Part shown: piece by piece, positions 33,341 to 45,119 of the stretch
Layout of the letters: each line of letters opens with the position of its first letter
How positions within the stretch are numbered: position 1 is the stretch's first letter
Source of the DNA: Globodera rostochiensis
Lineage: Eukaryota > Nematoda > Chromadorea > Rhabditida > Heteroderidae
DNA length: 64,000 nt
NCBI GenBank assembly: GCA_018350325.1
Contig: JAEVLN010000002.1
Span: 2,026,288-2,090,287, forward strand
Direction of reading: 5' to 3'
Program-made: the position numbers and the translations under genes
Notes under the pieces: model-generated
What the model saw: the letters and a program-made list of their open reading frames with translations, nothing else
Told to the model about the DNA's origin: nothing
The model's database searches: none

Positions 33341-36300
33341 CTGCAAAAAGAAAAAGAAAATTGTTAAGGATTTGGACAAAAATTTGTCAAATATGGAATA
33401 AAATTCCAATATTGGATGATATGTTAATTATAAACAAAACAAAAAATGTATCAAAAATGATGAAAATGCAAAAAAGCTTAAGGCATTTGGCTTTTTTTCG
33501 TCATTCTCTGCCTAAAACACTTAAAATATGGATAAAAAAATGGAAAATATGGACCAAAAATTCCATTATTGGATTAAATGTTAATCAACAACAACAAAAA
33601 AATGTATCAAAAATGACAAAAAATGCCAAGCTTTTTTTCGGCATTCTCTAGCAAAACGCTTAAAATTTGGATAAAAATGGAAAACATGGACAAAAAGCGC
33701 GCCACCGCCACCCGAGTCCCCGCTTAAAAAAAGGCGCTCACGGTGCTTCCGCTGCCGCTTCGCTGCGAGCGCATTGACAGGCTGTCCCCGCGGGGGCTGG
33801 TCACCGCGTCAATTTTCTCGCGCTCCGCCGGCGCAATGAAACAATGCACTTCTTGCAGCGGGAAGTCGGACCTGAACCATTTTTTTTTTGGTTTATTCAT
33901 TTTTTTTTTTTTCATAAATATTTTGAGGGGGCGATGGAATGAGTTGACCGGTAGGGGACGACTGAGTCTGGCTGACTGAGTCTGGGCCAAGCCAACTGAG
34001 TCTGGTGGCCAACTGAGTCTTGCCACCAGACTCAGTTGGCCAGACTCAGTTGGGCCGTTCCCTGAGTTGACGGGGGGGGGGGGGGGGGGGGGGTCGTTTC
34101 GGCGCTGACGTTTCGGCGCCGGGGTCGTTTCGGTGCCAAATAAAATAATGTGAAAAATATGTAGTAAAACGTTGGAATTTTTTCTTGTTTCTATTTTAGT
34201 AAAAATAAACCTACCTATTTCATAATTCTCGGCCTATAATTTTCATAACATGGAGCAGATGTATTATACATAAAATCCAGATCCAGGATTTTTAAAATGT
34301 CGGTTAGGCCTTAGCCACCCCGAGTTTAGGCTTAGGCTTAGGAAAAAAATAGTGTAACAGTAATTGATGTACAAAAATAGTAAGATGTGAAAACAATGAC
34401 GTATTTTTACTTATATGTATGCATCAGGGTTGCGTCGAACCTTCGATTTCGATAATTTTGAGGGTTTTCTTTTGTTTCGATTTCGAAAACCAAAATAAAA
34501 AATTCCGATTTCGAAAACCGAAATAAAAAATTCCGATTTCGAAAACCGAAATAAAAAAATCCGATTTCGAAAACCAAAATAAAAAATTCCGATTTCAAAA
34601 ATTTTTCTTTCGACGCAACCCTGATATCATTTCCATGGCGCCGAAAACGATCCGTTCCCGATGAAATTTCAAAAAAAAATTTTAAAAAATGCCGACTTCA
34701 ATTTGTGCCGTTTCTGTTGTTGGTCATTCTTTTGCTGCAACTCTTGCTGCTGCTGCTGTATGGAACGGATGAACGACTCGGAGGGCCGCAATTGTTGTTG
34801 GCCCATCATCGTGAACTGGTCCTGCTTGATGGGATTTGGGTTCACTAACATTTTGGTGCCAACATATTTGGTCATTTACATAACAATTTTCGCAACAAAA
34901 ATTGGACAAAACGTCGACTAGTTATGAGTTGGACAAAGTGTAGTTGGACAAAGCGTCCTTTTGTTCATTTTTAATTGTTGGCATTTTGTCCACTTTTAAT
35001 AATTGGCATTTCGTCTAAGTTTTGTAGGTGGTTGGAATTTTGTTCAATTATAGTAGTAACAAGCCGAACTTTGAAATGGTTTGTCTGAATTTGACTAATA
35101 GACATTTTGTCCATTTTTTCGTCTTTCATTTGTGGACCACTTTCTGATTTTTGAATTTTTGAGACATTTTGTCCCCGTGTGACATTTGACATAATTTTTT
35201 CTCGTCAAATGTAAAACGCGGCTACCTGGGACGACCAGGAGCTGCGTGTGCCCGGTTCGGCCCATCCCCGGAGGGGATGTCGCTGTTGGCTCCGATCCAA
35301 TGCGTTGCTCGCACTCGCTCGGCCCATGCCCAGCGGCGTGCTCATGGCCTGCTGCAGTTGGTGCAACGTGGCAAACTGTTGCTGGTTGTGGTCATCACAG
35401 CTTGATGTTCGGGCCCTGTAAAAATGATTTAAGAAAATGCTACAAATTGATGATTTATTTTTTAAATTTGTGTCAATTGTAATTTGTTGGAGTGCCACCT
35501 TGTACTGCTCCGTAACGTGTCATCGACGGTCGACGGTACACATTGTGCCGAACGGTTGGCAACAATCAGTGAGTGTTGGGTCAAATTGGTTGATGATGTC
35601 TGTTTTTGAGGCATGAACTCGAGCTCCACAAGGTCGTCACATTGATGATCATCATCTGCAGATAATTTGAAAATGAATTCACAATTTCCATTCCTGACGG
35701 TTACACATCGAGTGTTCATGCTTTAGAGACCGGATTTTCAGGCAAAACCCCTTTTTGTTGCGCATTATTTCGAACAATTTTCGTATTTAAAACGACTTTT
35801 TAGTGCCTATTTTAAAATTTGGTGCCTAAAATCCGGTCTCTATTCATGATTTTGGCATTGATCACTGATCAATTTTCAATTAGTGATGATCTGATCAGGG
35901 ATTAGCCACTCTGTTTTCAATCGTACAAATCACATGAGCCGGTTTGCGATCGAGTTTCGTTCGAGTTCGAAAAATCTTGATCTCGAAGAAAAATCTGGTC
36001 GAGATTTACTGAGATTTTGATCGAGAGTCTTTAAAAATCTCGTCGAGATTTCGATTAAGATTTACCGAGATTTCGATCGAGAATCTTAAAATCTCGTCGA
36101 GATTACCGAAATTTTTGTCCGAGATTTACCGAGATTTCGATCGAGAATCTTTAAAATCTCGTCGAGATTTACCGAAATTTCGATCGAGATTTAACGAGAT
36201 TTTGATCGAGAGTCTCTAAAAATCTCGTCGAGATTTACCGAGATTTCGATCGAGAGTCTTTAAAATCTCGTCGAGAATTCCGATCGCGAATCTTGATCGT

Positions 36301-39300
36301 CCTTTCTTTACTGTTCAGTCTGATCAAGCGATTAAACACACCCACCAGATTGTTGTTGTACACGGCGTGACGACAATTTTTGTGACATCAGACTGGAGCC
36401 AGGCAGTGAGAAGGCTGCAGCTGAATGGGCGGAGCCGACACTGTCCGAGCTGAAATTTTAAATTTTTTTAAAAAAAACTATTTACTTTTTATTTTCCTCT
36501 TTTTTTTTTACCGATTATTATGGCCAGTGATTGAACATGAAGCAAATGATGAGGAGGAGCCAAGGCGATGGCACAGACGCGTTTGGCTGCTTAAAGAACG
36601 GGAAAAAGTTTTGATCAGAAAAAAGTCGGTTAAAGATTTTAAAAATAAAAAATAATTTAAATTTTTACAAGAATAGGAAAAAAGCACTTTTGTATTTATT
36701 TCAAATTGTTTTTAGTAATTTCATATATAAATCTTTTAGCTCGATTTTTTTGGGGAGAAAAGAGTCCAACGCCGGTGAAAAACATGCTAAAAACGTTCGT
36801 ACCAAAATTTAAAAGAAATCGAAATATCGGATCGGAGACACTTGAACTGCTCCAACTCGAAATTATCCTATCGCGATAGCCTTGGATCAACAACAACTTT
36901 TGAACAACAAAAAACACCTGCTGCTGTGTTGCTGATGTTGTTGATGATGCTGATCAGGAGCTGACAGATCGGCATGCACAGAACCGGCCAACGACGAAGT
37001 GCACGAGCGTGCGGACTCCGAGTTGTGCAACTGGCGATGCGCATGATGGTTGTGTTGCTGGTGTTGCTGTTGCTGCTGCTGCTGGTTGTGGTTGTTGTGG
37101 TGCTGTGCCGTGGAAGACGACGAAGCGCCGCCCCCGTGGGTTGAGGACAATTTGCGGAAGGGCTTTCTGCACAAAAAACACACACATGATCAGATAGAGC
37201 GAGAGCTGATCAAAATATGAATGATGATAGAACGATTCTGATCAGGATCAAGATGCCGGCCACATATTATGTTCTGATCAAAACGGGTTACGGTCGTAGG
37301 TAGAAAGAGAGAGAGAGATCAGACTTGAGGACCGATTGAGATTTTTCGGTCGAGAATCTCAAAAAAATCTCGATCAACACCGAAATATCTAAAAAAACAG
37401 TAAGATCCCGTAAACTTTCGTCGATCAAAAATCTCGTCTATTTATCAAGATTCGATCGAGAATCTCGATCAGTCCGTGCTCTAGACGTAAGCCCCCGCAG
37501 ATCCCCAGACCCGGAGAGGTCGGATTAGGTCACAACATATCGGGGTCAAGATGACATCAGATTGTGTGTGATCAGATCCAAATCAAAAAAATTTATTGAT
37601 TGTTTTTGAAAATTTATATGGACAAAATGTCACAGTCGCTTACGTTATCCAAGATTTGGAGCCCAGCGAGAATGCCCTCTTGCGCAGCTCGTCGCCGGCC
37701 CGCTGGTTCATCTCCGTGCACAGCTTGTCCCGCTCCTCCTCATCCCCAAAGCTTACCTTTAACAAATACATTCAAAATAATAATTTCAAATTTAAAACCA
37801 TTAAAATATTACCTGCTTCTCGTCCTCCTCCAACGGTGTGATCAGCGACGTTTCCATGGAGAAACGCGATGAGGAGGAAGAGTCGGGCCAACAATTGTTG
37901 TTGTGATGGATGATGTTGGAGCAGTTCGGGTTGGCCATCACCGTGCCGGGCAGCACCGCGGACGACGACATGTGATGGGTTCGTGGTGGCAGGTGCACGA
38001 GATGGCACTGCAACATATAAACGCGATGATTGGATCTGATTGGCTCATGGACTGATCAATATCATTGACCCAAGAACTGATCAATGATCGAACGATTGAC
38101 TCAAGGACTGATCAATGCCTGATTGATTGACTCAAGGATTGATCAATGCTCGATTGACTAAAGAGTGATCAAGATCGATTGATCGACTCAAGGACTGATC
38201 AATGATCATTGATTGACTCAAAGAACAAGATCAAACTATGCATGCATAAATCGAACATTGTTTCCATTGGCGCCGCAGTTTCTGTGCAGTGCCATGCCCG
38301 AGACGACGCCCATCGTCCAATGTCGGCCTTCGGCACGGCCACCGCCGCCGCCGCCGCTGCCACGTCCTACAGCTGCCCGAGCAGCGGAAGCAGTAACAGA
38401 AACAGTGCCACCGCCGCCCCCACTACCCGCCGACCCGTCGGTGGCCGATGAGAAGGAGAAGGCACGCGGGTTCAGCTGGCCATTGGCCTAAAAAAGCTTC
38501 AAAAGTAACTACCTAAATTCAAATGATTTTAAATTTAAATTTTAATAAAATTTAATTTAATAAAAATTGTTTTTTAAAAAATTAAATTTTGCGCGACCAT
38601 TGAGGAATAACAGCTGTCCCCGCTGTCGCTGGCACATGAGCAAATTTCTTCGTGACAACAGCCTGTCGACGATTGTTGTCGCTCCCCTGGCAAACAAAAA
38701 CAATAATAATAATAATTTTGAAGAATTTATTTTATTTAAAACAATATAATAATTATTTTTAAAAATGTTTATGAATTACTACCCAAAAATAAAGTTGGCC
38801 AGGACTGGTACTGAAATGTACAATTTTTCCCATTTTGGTACTGAAATTTTGGTCCCAGGTTTTCAAAATTACCTCAACGCTCCCTTTCCAATCATTTTTT
38901 TGTCCATTAGTCTCGGATTTTTGGGAATTTTTCCAATCCCGGTCCCGAGTTTTCCCAAAAATCCCAGTCCCGAGGCCAACTCTAATTTAAAAAATATCAA
39001 AACAACAATTATTCAATAAAAACTCACATTGTTGCGGCACGGCCAAGTGCGCGAAGGAGTCGGAGCAGCAGCTGACCTTGTCCATAATGATGTACTCATG
39101 ATGTTCATCTGCAACTTTGTGTGCCGCCGACTCTGCAAATTCCGTTTGCGACGAAACCGGCGGCATTTGCAGCGGATGATGGCATTGTTGTTGCGTATGG
39201 TCTGTTGGAAAAGCAGCAATTGCGGCGTTCAGCATTTGAGTGCCATGGCATTTTTGTTGAACTAAATTATTTGTTTCACAGAATGGAAGTGATCCTCTGG

Positions 39301-41133
39301 TCCATCCTGATCGATCAGATCTGGACTATGATGATCAGCTAATATGACATGCTCCAAAAAAACCCGTAGCTGATCTTCAAGCAAAGCAGCACGCTTACCA
39401 GCATCTTCTCGGCACGTCACGGAGCTGGACGATGCGATTGAGGAGGAACAGCAGCTTTGATCAGCTTCCTCCGCTGTCTCCAGACTGGACGACTCGGTGG
39501 TGGCCATCATCAGCTGCTGCTGACGTCGTCGGTTTTGTTGTTGCTGTTGTTGTTCAACAACAGCAACGGGCTGCTGCTGCTGCTGCTGCTGCTCGTCATG
39601 TCCATGTTGCAGTCGATATTGCAAATGTTGTTGTTGTTGTTGTTGTTGCTGCTTCTGCTTGCGCCTGCGTCGAACTGTTGCCAGGTCGATACGTTGACCT
39701 TTACCAGCAGCGTCAGCCTCCTCCTCCTCCTCTTCCGTAGATGTGCCCTCCTCGCCCTGCTCATTGTCCACCGCCGCGCAACAACGCTGCTGTGACTTGC
39801 GCTCGTCGACTCCGCTGACCGGCAATTGCTGCTGCTGCTGTTGCTGTTCTTCAAGCAGTTCACCAGCAGTCGCGTGGCATTCAACCAGCGCCTGGACAAC
39901 GCAACCGACGGCACCCGTGCCATCGCCGCAGGCGCCGCCGCTAGCAGAATTTGTTGACGGTTGGACGGCGGCCAAATTGAGTGAGGAGGCGGAACGCGAA
40001 TTCTCTTGTGAATTATTGTCCTCCCCGTCAGCGCATGGAATTCTGAGAGTGCCACCGCTAAAAATAACGCTCTTTATTAACCAACCGATCGATCGATCAA
40101 TCAATCAATCAATAATGTGTGACCTGTCCTCCGTTTCCTCTTCAGGACCGTAAAAGAAGCTGCCGCCCATGGCGCCCGTAGTAGCACCCAACAAGTTCAG
40201 CGAGTCAGTGCGGTTGATCCAACGGATGTCAAAACTGTAAATGCATTATTTATGTTTTCTTTTTTTTTTGTCATGCCATGACACACTCACTCGTTTATGC
40301 CGTTGTTGTGGTTGTTGTTAATTTCAAACGGCGATTTCCAATTCCAATTACGTCCAGCGCCCAAGAGGGTGGGCATCTGCTGCTCCAGACCGGCCGATTT
40401 GCTGCGCAGCGTCGACGCGTTGTTGTCCATGCTGGTGGCAGAGCCTGAACATGGAGCAGTAATTGGAGACTCCCGGCAGAGTTATTCAGCAACATACCCC
40501 GACGCCTGAACAGCTTGCTCTCCGGGCAACCCAGGTAGGCAGGACGTGAGTGCGAGTGGGACAGCGTTGCGGCGGCAGCGCCCGCGGAGGTGCACACGAC
40601 AGGGCCCAACAACAACGCTGATGGTCGATGATGCAAGTCCGCCGCCGTGTTGCCGCTCCAGTTGTGCAGGCGCCAGCACGGCTCGCCGTTGGCAATCGCC
40701 TCTTGTCGTGCAGCGCTGTGCTGCTGCTCGCGAAAGCGCTGCTCCTCCTCCTCGAGCGAGTCGACCTGCCGCGTCATGATCGAATTTATAATTTTAAAAG
40801 CGCACCACACCTTGGCCTTGCACTCGCGCAGCTCCAGCCGCTTCTCTCGCGCGCTTTGGCTCAACGACGAATGGTGATGGTGGTGATGATGGTGGTGGTA
40901 CTGCTGATGCTTCTTGTCACGATGGGAAACAGCGCCGCTGCTGCAGCAGCCGCCGCTTGACGACGACATGGAGTTGGCTGGAGACCGTTCCTGCGGGCCT
41001 TCTTCATGCAACAGCTGCTGCTGCTCATCCTCGCTGATCGTCTCCAACTCGGGGCTCCGGTTCTGGTAGGAGCCGGCCGCCGTCAGAGAGTCCGGAGGCC
41101 GAGACACAGCGTCCGATTGTGGCGGTACACCTC

Positions 41134-41186
<53 letters not shown>

Positions 41187-44100
41187 GTAGCAGTAGCAGT
41201 AGCGCCCGAGCCGTTCGACGACGACGACGCATAGGCTGTTGATGAACCCTGATGATGGTGGTGGTGATGGTGTGCTGTGCGTTGTTGCGCAGCGCCACCG
41301 CCGTTGGTGGGCCCTTTGGCGATGTTGCCGAGGGCACTGAAAGCGTTTTGTCTTGCGCGGATTTGTTTCCCCAAGACTCTCGGCCGGCCTAGACCAACCC
41401 AACCACCTCCTCGCGATCGATAAAGTATTGAGAATTGATTTTCGATTCCGATTTTGCCTGATATTTTACGAATCCGAACATCACGGCTCTCGGAAATCCC
41501 GAAATTCTCGCTCTCAATCGGCAATTTGAAATTTTATTGATTGACTTACAGCAACGCGCACTGCTTCTTCTCCGTCTCGCGCCTGATGATGTCGGCAAGC
41601 TTGTTCTTCACATCTGCCGCTGTTGCCTCCGACTCGCATTGAATCCAGGCCTTAAGGGTACGGGAAAATTAAAACATAAATTTCAAAGATTTGATTGATA
41701 ATCAGGAAAAAGCTGATCGATCGAAGCCTAAGAATTTTGAGTGATTTTGCTAAAGTATACAAGTGATCAGACCCAGCAAAAAATGAATTATCAGATCGTC
41801 TGTGTGTTAAACAAAGACCACACGGACTAATCATTTGACCGATTCAACAATGAACAAAATCGGTTTCAAGGTCAGAGCAAGCCCCAAGATCAGCAATCAC
41901 AGATCAGTTGGGCCGATCAAAGCCAACAAAAAACATGATCAAGCAGCCCAATGGGATGAGACCTGGTTGATGACCAGGTTCCAGGAATTGGCGATCAGAG
42001 TCGATTATGAAATGATCAGACCAAAAGATCAGAGCCGATTATGAATGATCAGACCAAAAGATCAGAGCCGATTATGGATAAAGACCAAAAGATCAGAGTC
42101 GATTATGAATGATCAGACCAAAAGATCAGAGCTGATTATTTGAGGTTTATAAGAGACAAAGAATATATCAAACGATCAGGACTGATCAAAAAAAAGGTTT
42201 AAATGCCAAAAACATCGTGTTAAATATTTGATTAAAAAAAAAGACTGATCAACAACGCCAGCGGCGCCCACCTCGCATGAGCCCATCGGCGACCCGCGTC
42301 CAATGCGCATGATGAAAAACTTTTCTTGGGACCCGTAGGAGGCGATGAAATGCCGTGAAAACTCCACAAAATCCGTTGTCCGAAATGGAGGGCTATAAAA
42401 TTGAGCAATTAGGTTAATTGGGATCCCCGCTTTTGACACTTACATTCCCGACTTTGGCAAGCCGTTGTTGGCCGGTTCAATGCCGACACTGCTGAAATTT
42501 GAAACGGATTACTATTTAAGTCCCAGAAAATTCGTGGCGCAGTGCGCAACCAAAAATTCAAATGCCATAAATGCAATTAGGGGGGGGGGGAATAATGTTC
42601 GAGAGTCTTGAGAAATAACGGACTCTAGTCTGGGTTCGGTCCGGTCTGGATTCGGCTCGTTGGTAGCCCCCCCCCCCCTCGGTTGACAATTATATTTAGT
42701 AAACAATTTTAAAAGTATTTAAATTAAATGTGTGGCACTCGTTGAGCACCGATTATAAAATTTTTGAATTCAAAAATTCCCGCCAATTGCAAAAAAACCA
42801 AAAAAAAAAAAAAATCAAAAAATTTTAATCGCCCCCCCCCCCTCCGGCACCCACCAAATGATTATTGTGTGCGGGTAGAAGCACAGCCGCTTCTTGCCCG
42901 TCAAATGGAGGTGCGGCAATTTGGCACAAATGTTTGGCGAATTGTCCGGATTTTGGGGCGGCATTTTCAACTTTGGCTGCGATGGCCACACCGTCACGTC
43001 CCAAACGCATTCTGTGCGCAAGAAAAAAATTAGTCCAATTTAAAAACATTTTTTAATTTATAATTTACAAAAGTGAAAACCCATTCCAAATATTAGGATT
43101 TATTTTAGGGTTGGCACCAGGGATGTGTAACCTGATGCGCCAAAAAAAAAGTCCGGAATCCGATCCGGCATCCGGTTACATCCCTGGTCCCCGACAATTT
43201 TAAATAAATCCCCGACCCCGACAGTGCCTTCCCCGACAACCCAGACAATTTTGAATAAATCCCCGACCCCAACAGTGCCTTCCTCGACAACCCAGACAAT
43301 TTTGAATAAATCCCCGACCCCGACAGTGCCTTCCCCCGACAACCCAGACAATTTTGAATAAATCCCCGACCCCGACAGTGCCTTCCCCCGACAACCCAGA
43401 CAATTTTGAATAAATCCCCGACCCCAACAGTGCCTTCCTCGACAACCCAGACAATTTTGAATAAATCCCCGACCCCGACAGTGCCTTCCCCGACAACCAA
43501 GACTCCCGACCCCGACAGTGCCTTCCCCGACAACCCCGACCTTTCAACACCGTTCCCTCCCCGAACGAACGTCGGGGAAGTACCAAACCCCCGCATTGAT
43601 TTACCAAAAAATTCGTTTGGGAACACGGGCCGGCCAAGGCGCAGTGCCCGTGCCGAAATGACCGCGAAAAGCAGGCTGGAGTACCAGTCAGCCGTTTCCT
43701 GCCCGTTTTCTCCACGAAAGGCGAAACATTCGTCCGGCATCAGCAGACACACGCAAGTGCACCTCGATTTTGGGCAGGTCTAAAAAATTTCAAAAAAACA
43801 ATTTTTTTTCTTGAGAATTGCTGGCAAATGAGTCGCATAAAATGTCCAAATTTGAACAAAACATTTTTGTGTTGGTTAAGGCAGGCAGAAAAGGGGGCGG
43901 GGGGGGGGGTCATTTTGTGATAACCGTCGGTCCGATCGGATCGGATCAATCTTTGACCCAAAATGCCAATTCCGCCAAAATGCCAATTCCGATCAGATCA
44001 TCCAAAATGTTAATTCCCGATCGGATCATTTCATTGATCCAAAATGTTGATTCCGGATCGGATCAATAAATTGATCCAAAATGCTTATTCCCAATCGGAT

Positions 44101-45119
44101 CATTTCATTGATTCGAAATGCTAATTCCCGATCGGGCCCGGAAACACTTTGAAATCCGGTCCTCCCAGTGGCGAATTATTTTGGGTCACATCTATCCGAT
44201 CAGATCACTTTTCGTGCGTGGCCAAGCCCAATTACCTGCTGGGACACGTTGAAGCACTTGCTGAGGTCCACGATGGACTTGGTGGCCTTTCGCTTGCGCT
44301 GCGCCTTCTCCGACTCGTGCAGTTCCAGCGCTCGCTCAGACAGCACGGCATATTGTGTCTGCCCCTGGACAAAGGGGACGAAAAAAATTGTTTAGCGTAG
44401 CGCAGTGGTCGGATGACACACTCTTTGGCTCCAAAGGGTCAAGGTTCAAACCCCCCCCCCCGGCGACGATATTCCCCCAAATTTCCCTGTAAACGCCATC
44501 ATAACTCTCGTCTTGCAGCCATTTTCAAAGTTCCCTAAACGTTTTGCTTTCGGATGGCACTTTGGTTGACTTAAGAAGAGTTATGGGGTTTTGGACTAAT
44601 TGGGGAGCAATTAGTGGACTCTTCTCTCCCCTTAGGCGACAAATAAAATTTCAAAAAAAATGCATGTGTTTTGTTTAGAGCCCGGTCGAGACGAGAATCT
44701 CGTCTCGAGATTTCGAAAAATCTCGACTCGAGATCTCGCTCGAAGCTCAAGTCCGGGCCCTAGTTTTGTTTGCCACAATAAGCAATTGGGGAATTAAAAT
44801 TTTTTGTCAAAAAAATTTGACTAAATTTTTTAGGCTAAGGCTTAACTAAAATTGGAGGTCAAATGTCTTCCTTCTAAAATTATGTTTAAATGGGCAGTTT
44901 TTTTTTGAATAGTTAAAACTAATTTTTCACGAATTTACCCGGAAGGGGTGCAACAAAATTTCAAAATTTTGATTTTCGCACTTTCTTCTTGCTGCAGTTC
45001 AGCAACACAATTGGGCCCGACTTGCGCACGCCGTCGCCCTCCTGCAGTGTTGCGGCGCCGCCGGCGGCGGCAGTGCCGGGATTGCTGTGCAGTGACGAGG
45101 CGGGTGAATTGCTGCGCAT
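32774..45119 (-). CDS. ist-1: Insulin receptor substrate-like docking protein
   Basis: About 25 exons: 45119-44982, 44364-44236, 43779-43605, 43011-42855, 42491-42444, 42392-42272, 41650-41550, 41336-40811, 40765-40498, 40444-40291, 40234-40124, 40057-39280, 39201-39028, 38686-38598, 38487-38257, 38007-37813, 37756-37644, 37166-36918, 36449-36346, 35655-35499, 35415-35226, 34844-34697, 33871-33742, 33340-33247 and 32897-32774 (TAA). Total about 1,560 codons, longer than vertebrate IRS (about 1,240). A PH domain is followed directly by a PTB domain and a long Ser/Gln/His-rich tail with YxxM motifs: the IRS architecture. IRS proteins bind phosphorylated insulin/IGF receptors at the membrane and recruit PI3-kinase. 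Exon phases agree at most junctions. The joins 40057-39280 to 39201-39028 and 35415-35226 to 34844-34697 are out by one, and the join after 33247 needs checking, so a microexon, another donor or an assembly indel is needed there. Confidence 0.88.
33991..34040. other. Perfect 19-bp hairpin next to a poly-G tract
   Basis: GCCAACTGAGTCTGGTGGC (33991-34009) is the exact reverse complement of 34022-34040, with a 12-nt loop that repeats caactgagtct. About 30 bases later a run of some 20 G follows. Inside an IRS intron. Confidence 0.9.
34425..34623. mobile_element. 199-bp MITE-like element, termini CAGGGTTGCGTCGAA
   Basis: Perfect 15-bp inverted termini CAGGGTTGCGTCGAA / TTCGACGCAACCCTG enclose four copies of a roughly 31-bp unit (ccgatttcgaaaaccgaaat). 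The CAGGG end is hAT-like, but the 8-bp flanks do not match, so an old insertion or a different mechanism is possible. It lies in an IRS intron. Confidence 0.7.
34905..35185. repeat. ggacaaaatgtcc word cluster in IRS intron 21
   Basis: Multiple imperfect copies of attttgtccattttt and ttggacaaagtg on both strands. Similar clusters lie at 48540-48610, 56570-56650 and 61870-61925. Confidence 0.6.
35940..36300. repeat. Tandem cgagatttcgatcgagaatc repeat in IRS intron 19
   Basis: About eight imperfect units of gagatttcgatcgagaatctt and aaatctcgtcgagatttacc. Each unit is internally self-complementary (tctcga/tcgaga), so the transcript could fold extensively. Related words occur at 37325-37470, 45540-45620, 49730-49880, 57310-57370 and 57480-57530. 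Confidence 0.85.
38050..38235. repeat. Tandem gactcaaggactgatcaatg repeat in IRS intron 15
   Basis: Five to six imperfect copies of a roughly 30-bp unit with gactgatcaatg and gattgactcaag. Confidence 0.8.
38257..39201 (-). other. ist-1: Tail exons with YxxM motifs (exons 13-15)
   Basis: Exon 13 in the frame HTQQQCHHPLQMPP contains HEYIIMDKV, and exon 14 contains GDSCYSSM: two YxxM motifs, the consensus for PI3-kinase p85 SH2 binding. Exons 13, 14 and 15 agree in phase with each other (1, then 0). Exon 15 is Gly/Ala/Ser rich. The alternative frame of exon 13 that fits exon 12's phase has no such motifs and is basic, so I prefer the YIIM frame. Confidence 0.7.
38791..38984. mobile_element. MITE-like element, termini AGTTGGCC / GGCCAACTCTA
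   Basis: Ends agttggccaggactgg and its imperfect complement cagtcccgaggccaactcta enclose AT-rich DNA in IRS intron 13. No matching target duplication, so the left end may be damaged. Wording is similar to the ccgggacc repeats at 3875, 23030 and 28814. Confidence 0.5.
39280..41336 (-). other. ist-1: Low-complexity tail, first half (exons 8-12)
   Basis: After the PTB domain come runs of His (7 and 9), Ala (14), Gln (several runs of 7-8) and Glu (6), encoded largely by pure CAG/GCA/CAC-type codon runs, so length polymorphism is likely. Between them are ordinary segments such as RSPELETISEDEQQQLL and FDIRWINRTDSLNLLG. A 45-nt AT-rich intron (40810-40766, gt..ag) is in frame; if retained it would add 15 residues, a potential alternative-splicing event. 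Confidence 0.7.
41550..43011 (-). other. ist-1: PTB (IRS-type) domain (exons 4-7)
   Basis: ECVWDVTVWPSQPKL matches the first IRS PTB strand (EVWQVxLxPKGL). LHLTGKKRLCFYPHTIII matches the LIGIYRLCLTxxTISFV strand pair. FRTTDFVEFSRHFIASYGSQ contains the strand and IRRxG-equivalent region, here SRHFIAS. EKFFIMRIGRGSPMGSCE-AWIQCE is the FFFxEVGRSAxTGxGEFWMQ segment. VKNKLADIIRRE is the C-terminal helix. The Arg pair that contacts phosphotyrosine in vertebrate IRS is represented by Ser-Arg at this position, so ligand binding cannot be assumed. Introns sit in loops. Confidence 0.85.
41980..42150. repeat. About 33-bp tandem repeat in IRS intron 6
   Basis: Units of gatcagaccaaaagatcagag / ccgattatgaat, four to five copies. 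The gatca word also pervades introns at 38040-38230 and DNA at 59050-59220. Confidence 0.8.
43190..43545. repeat. 51-bp tandem repeat in IRS intron 3
   Basis: About six units of aataaatccccgacccc / gacagtgccttcc / cgacaacccagacaatttt. Because 51 is divisible by three, long spurious frames appear on both strands. Confidence 0.9.
44394..44455 (+). other. tRNA-like sequence in IRS intron 1
   Basis: A-box-like tagcgcagtggtcgg (44398-44412) and B box GGTTCAAACCC (44443-44453) at tRNA spacing. No acceptor-stem pairing. It directly precedes exon 2 on the opposite strand. Confidence 0.5.
44676..44762. mobile_element. 87-bp hAT-type MITE with 8-bp TSD in IRS intron 1
   Basis: Ends TAGAGCCCGG / CCGGGCCCTA; flanks are GTTTTGTT on both sides (44668-44675 and 44763-44770). 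The interior is made of tctcgag / cgagatt words. Same family as 49725-49889. Confidence 0.85.

Larger units (their letters stand above)
43605..45119 (-). other. ist-1: PH domain of the IRS-like protein (exons 1-3)
   Basis: Residues about 30 to 145. DGVRKSGPIVLLNCSKKK opens the first strand (compare the family's VRKSGYLRK). AVLSERALELHESEKAQRK matches the family's LEYYESEKKWR strand, and KSIVDLSKCFNV matches KRSIPLESCFNI. FAFRGENGQETADWYSSLL is the closing strand and C-terminal helix with the conserved Trp. Exons 1 and 2 end in phase 0 and exon 3 in phase 1. Confidence 0.85.

Noticed and set aside
39432..41242. Plus-strand Ser/Leu/Val-run frames
   Set aside because: Antisense shadows of the IRS poly-Gln, poly-Ala and poly-His exons.
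43105..43752. 215-codon frame reading through IRS intron 3
   Set aside because: Only its first part is exon 3; the rest is the 51-bp intronic repeat.
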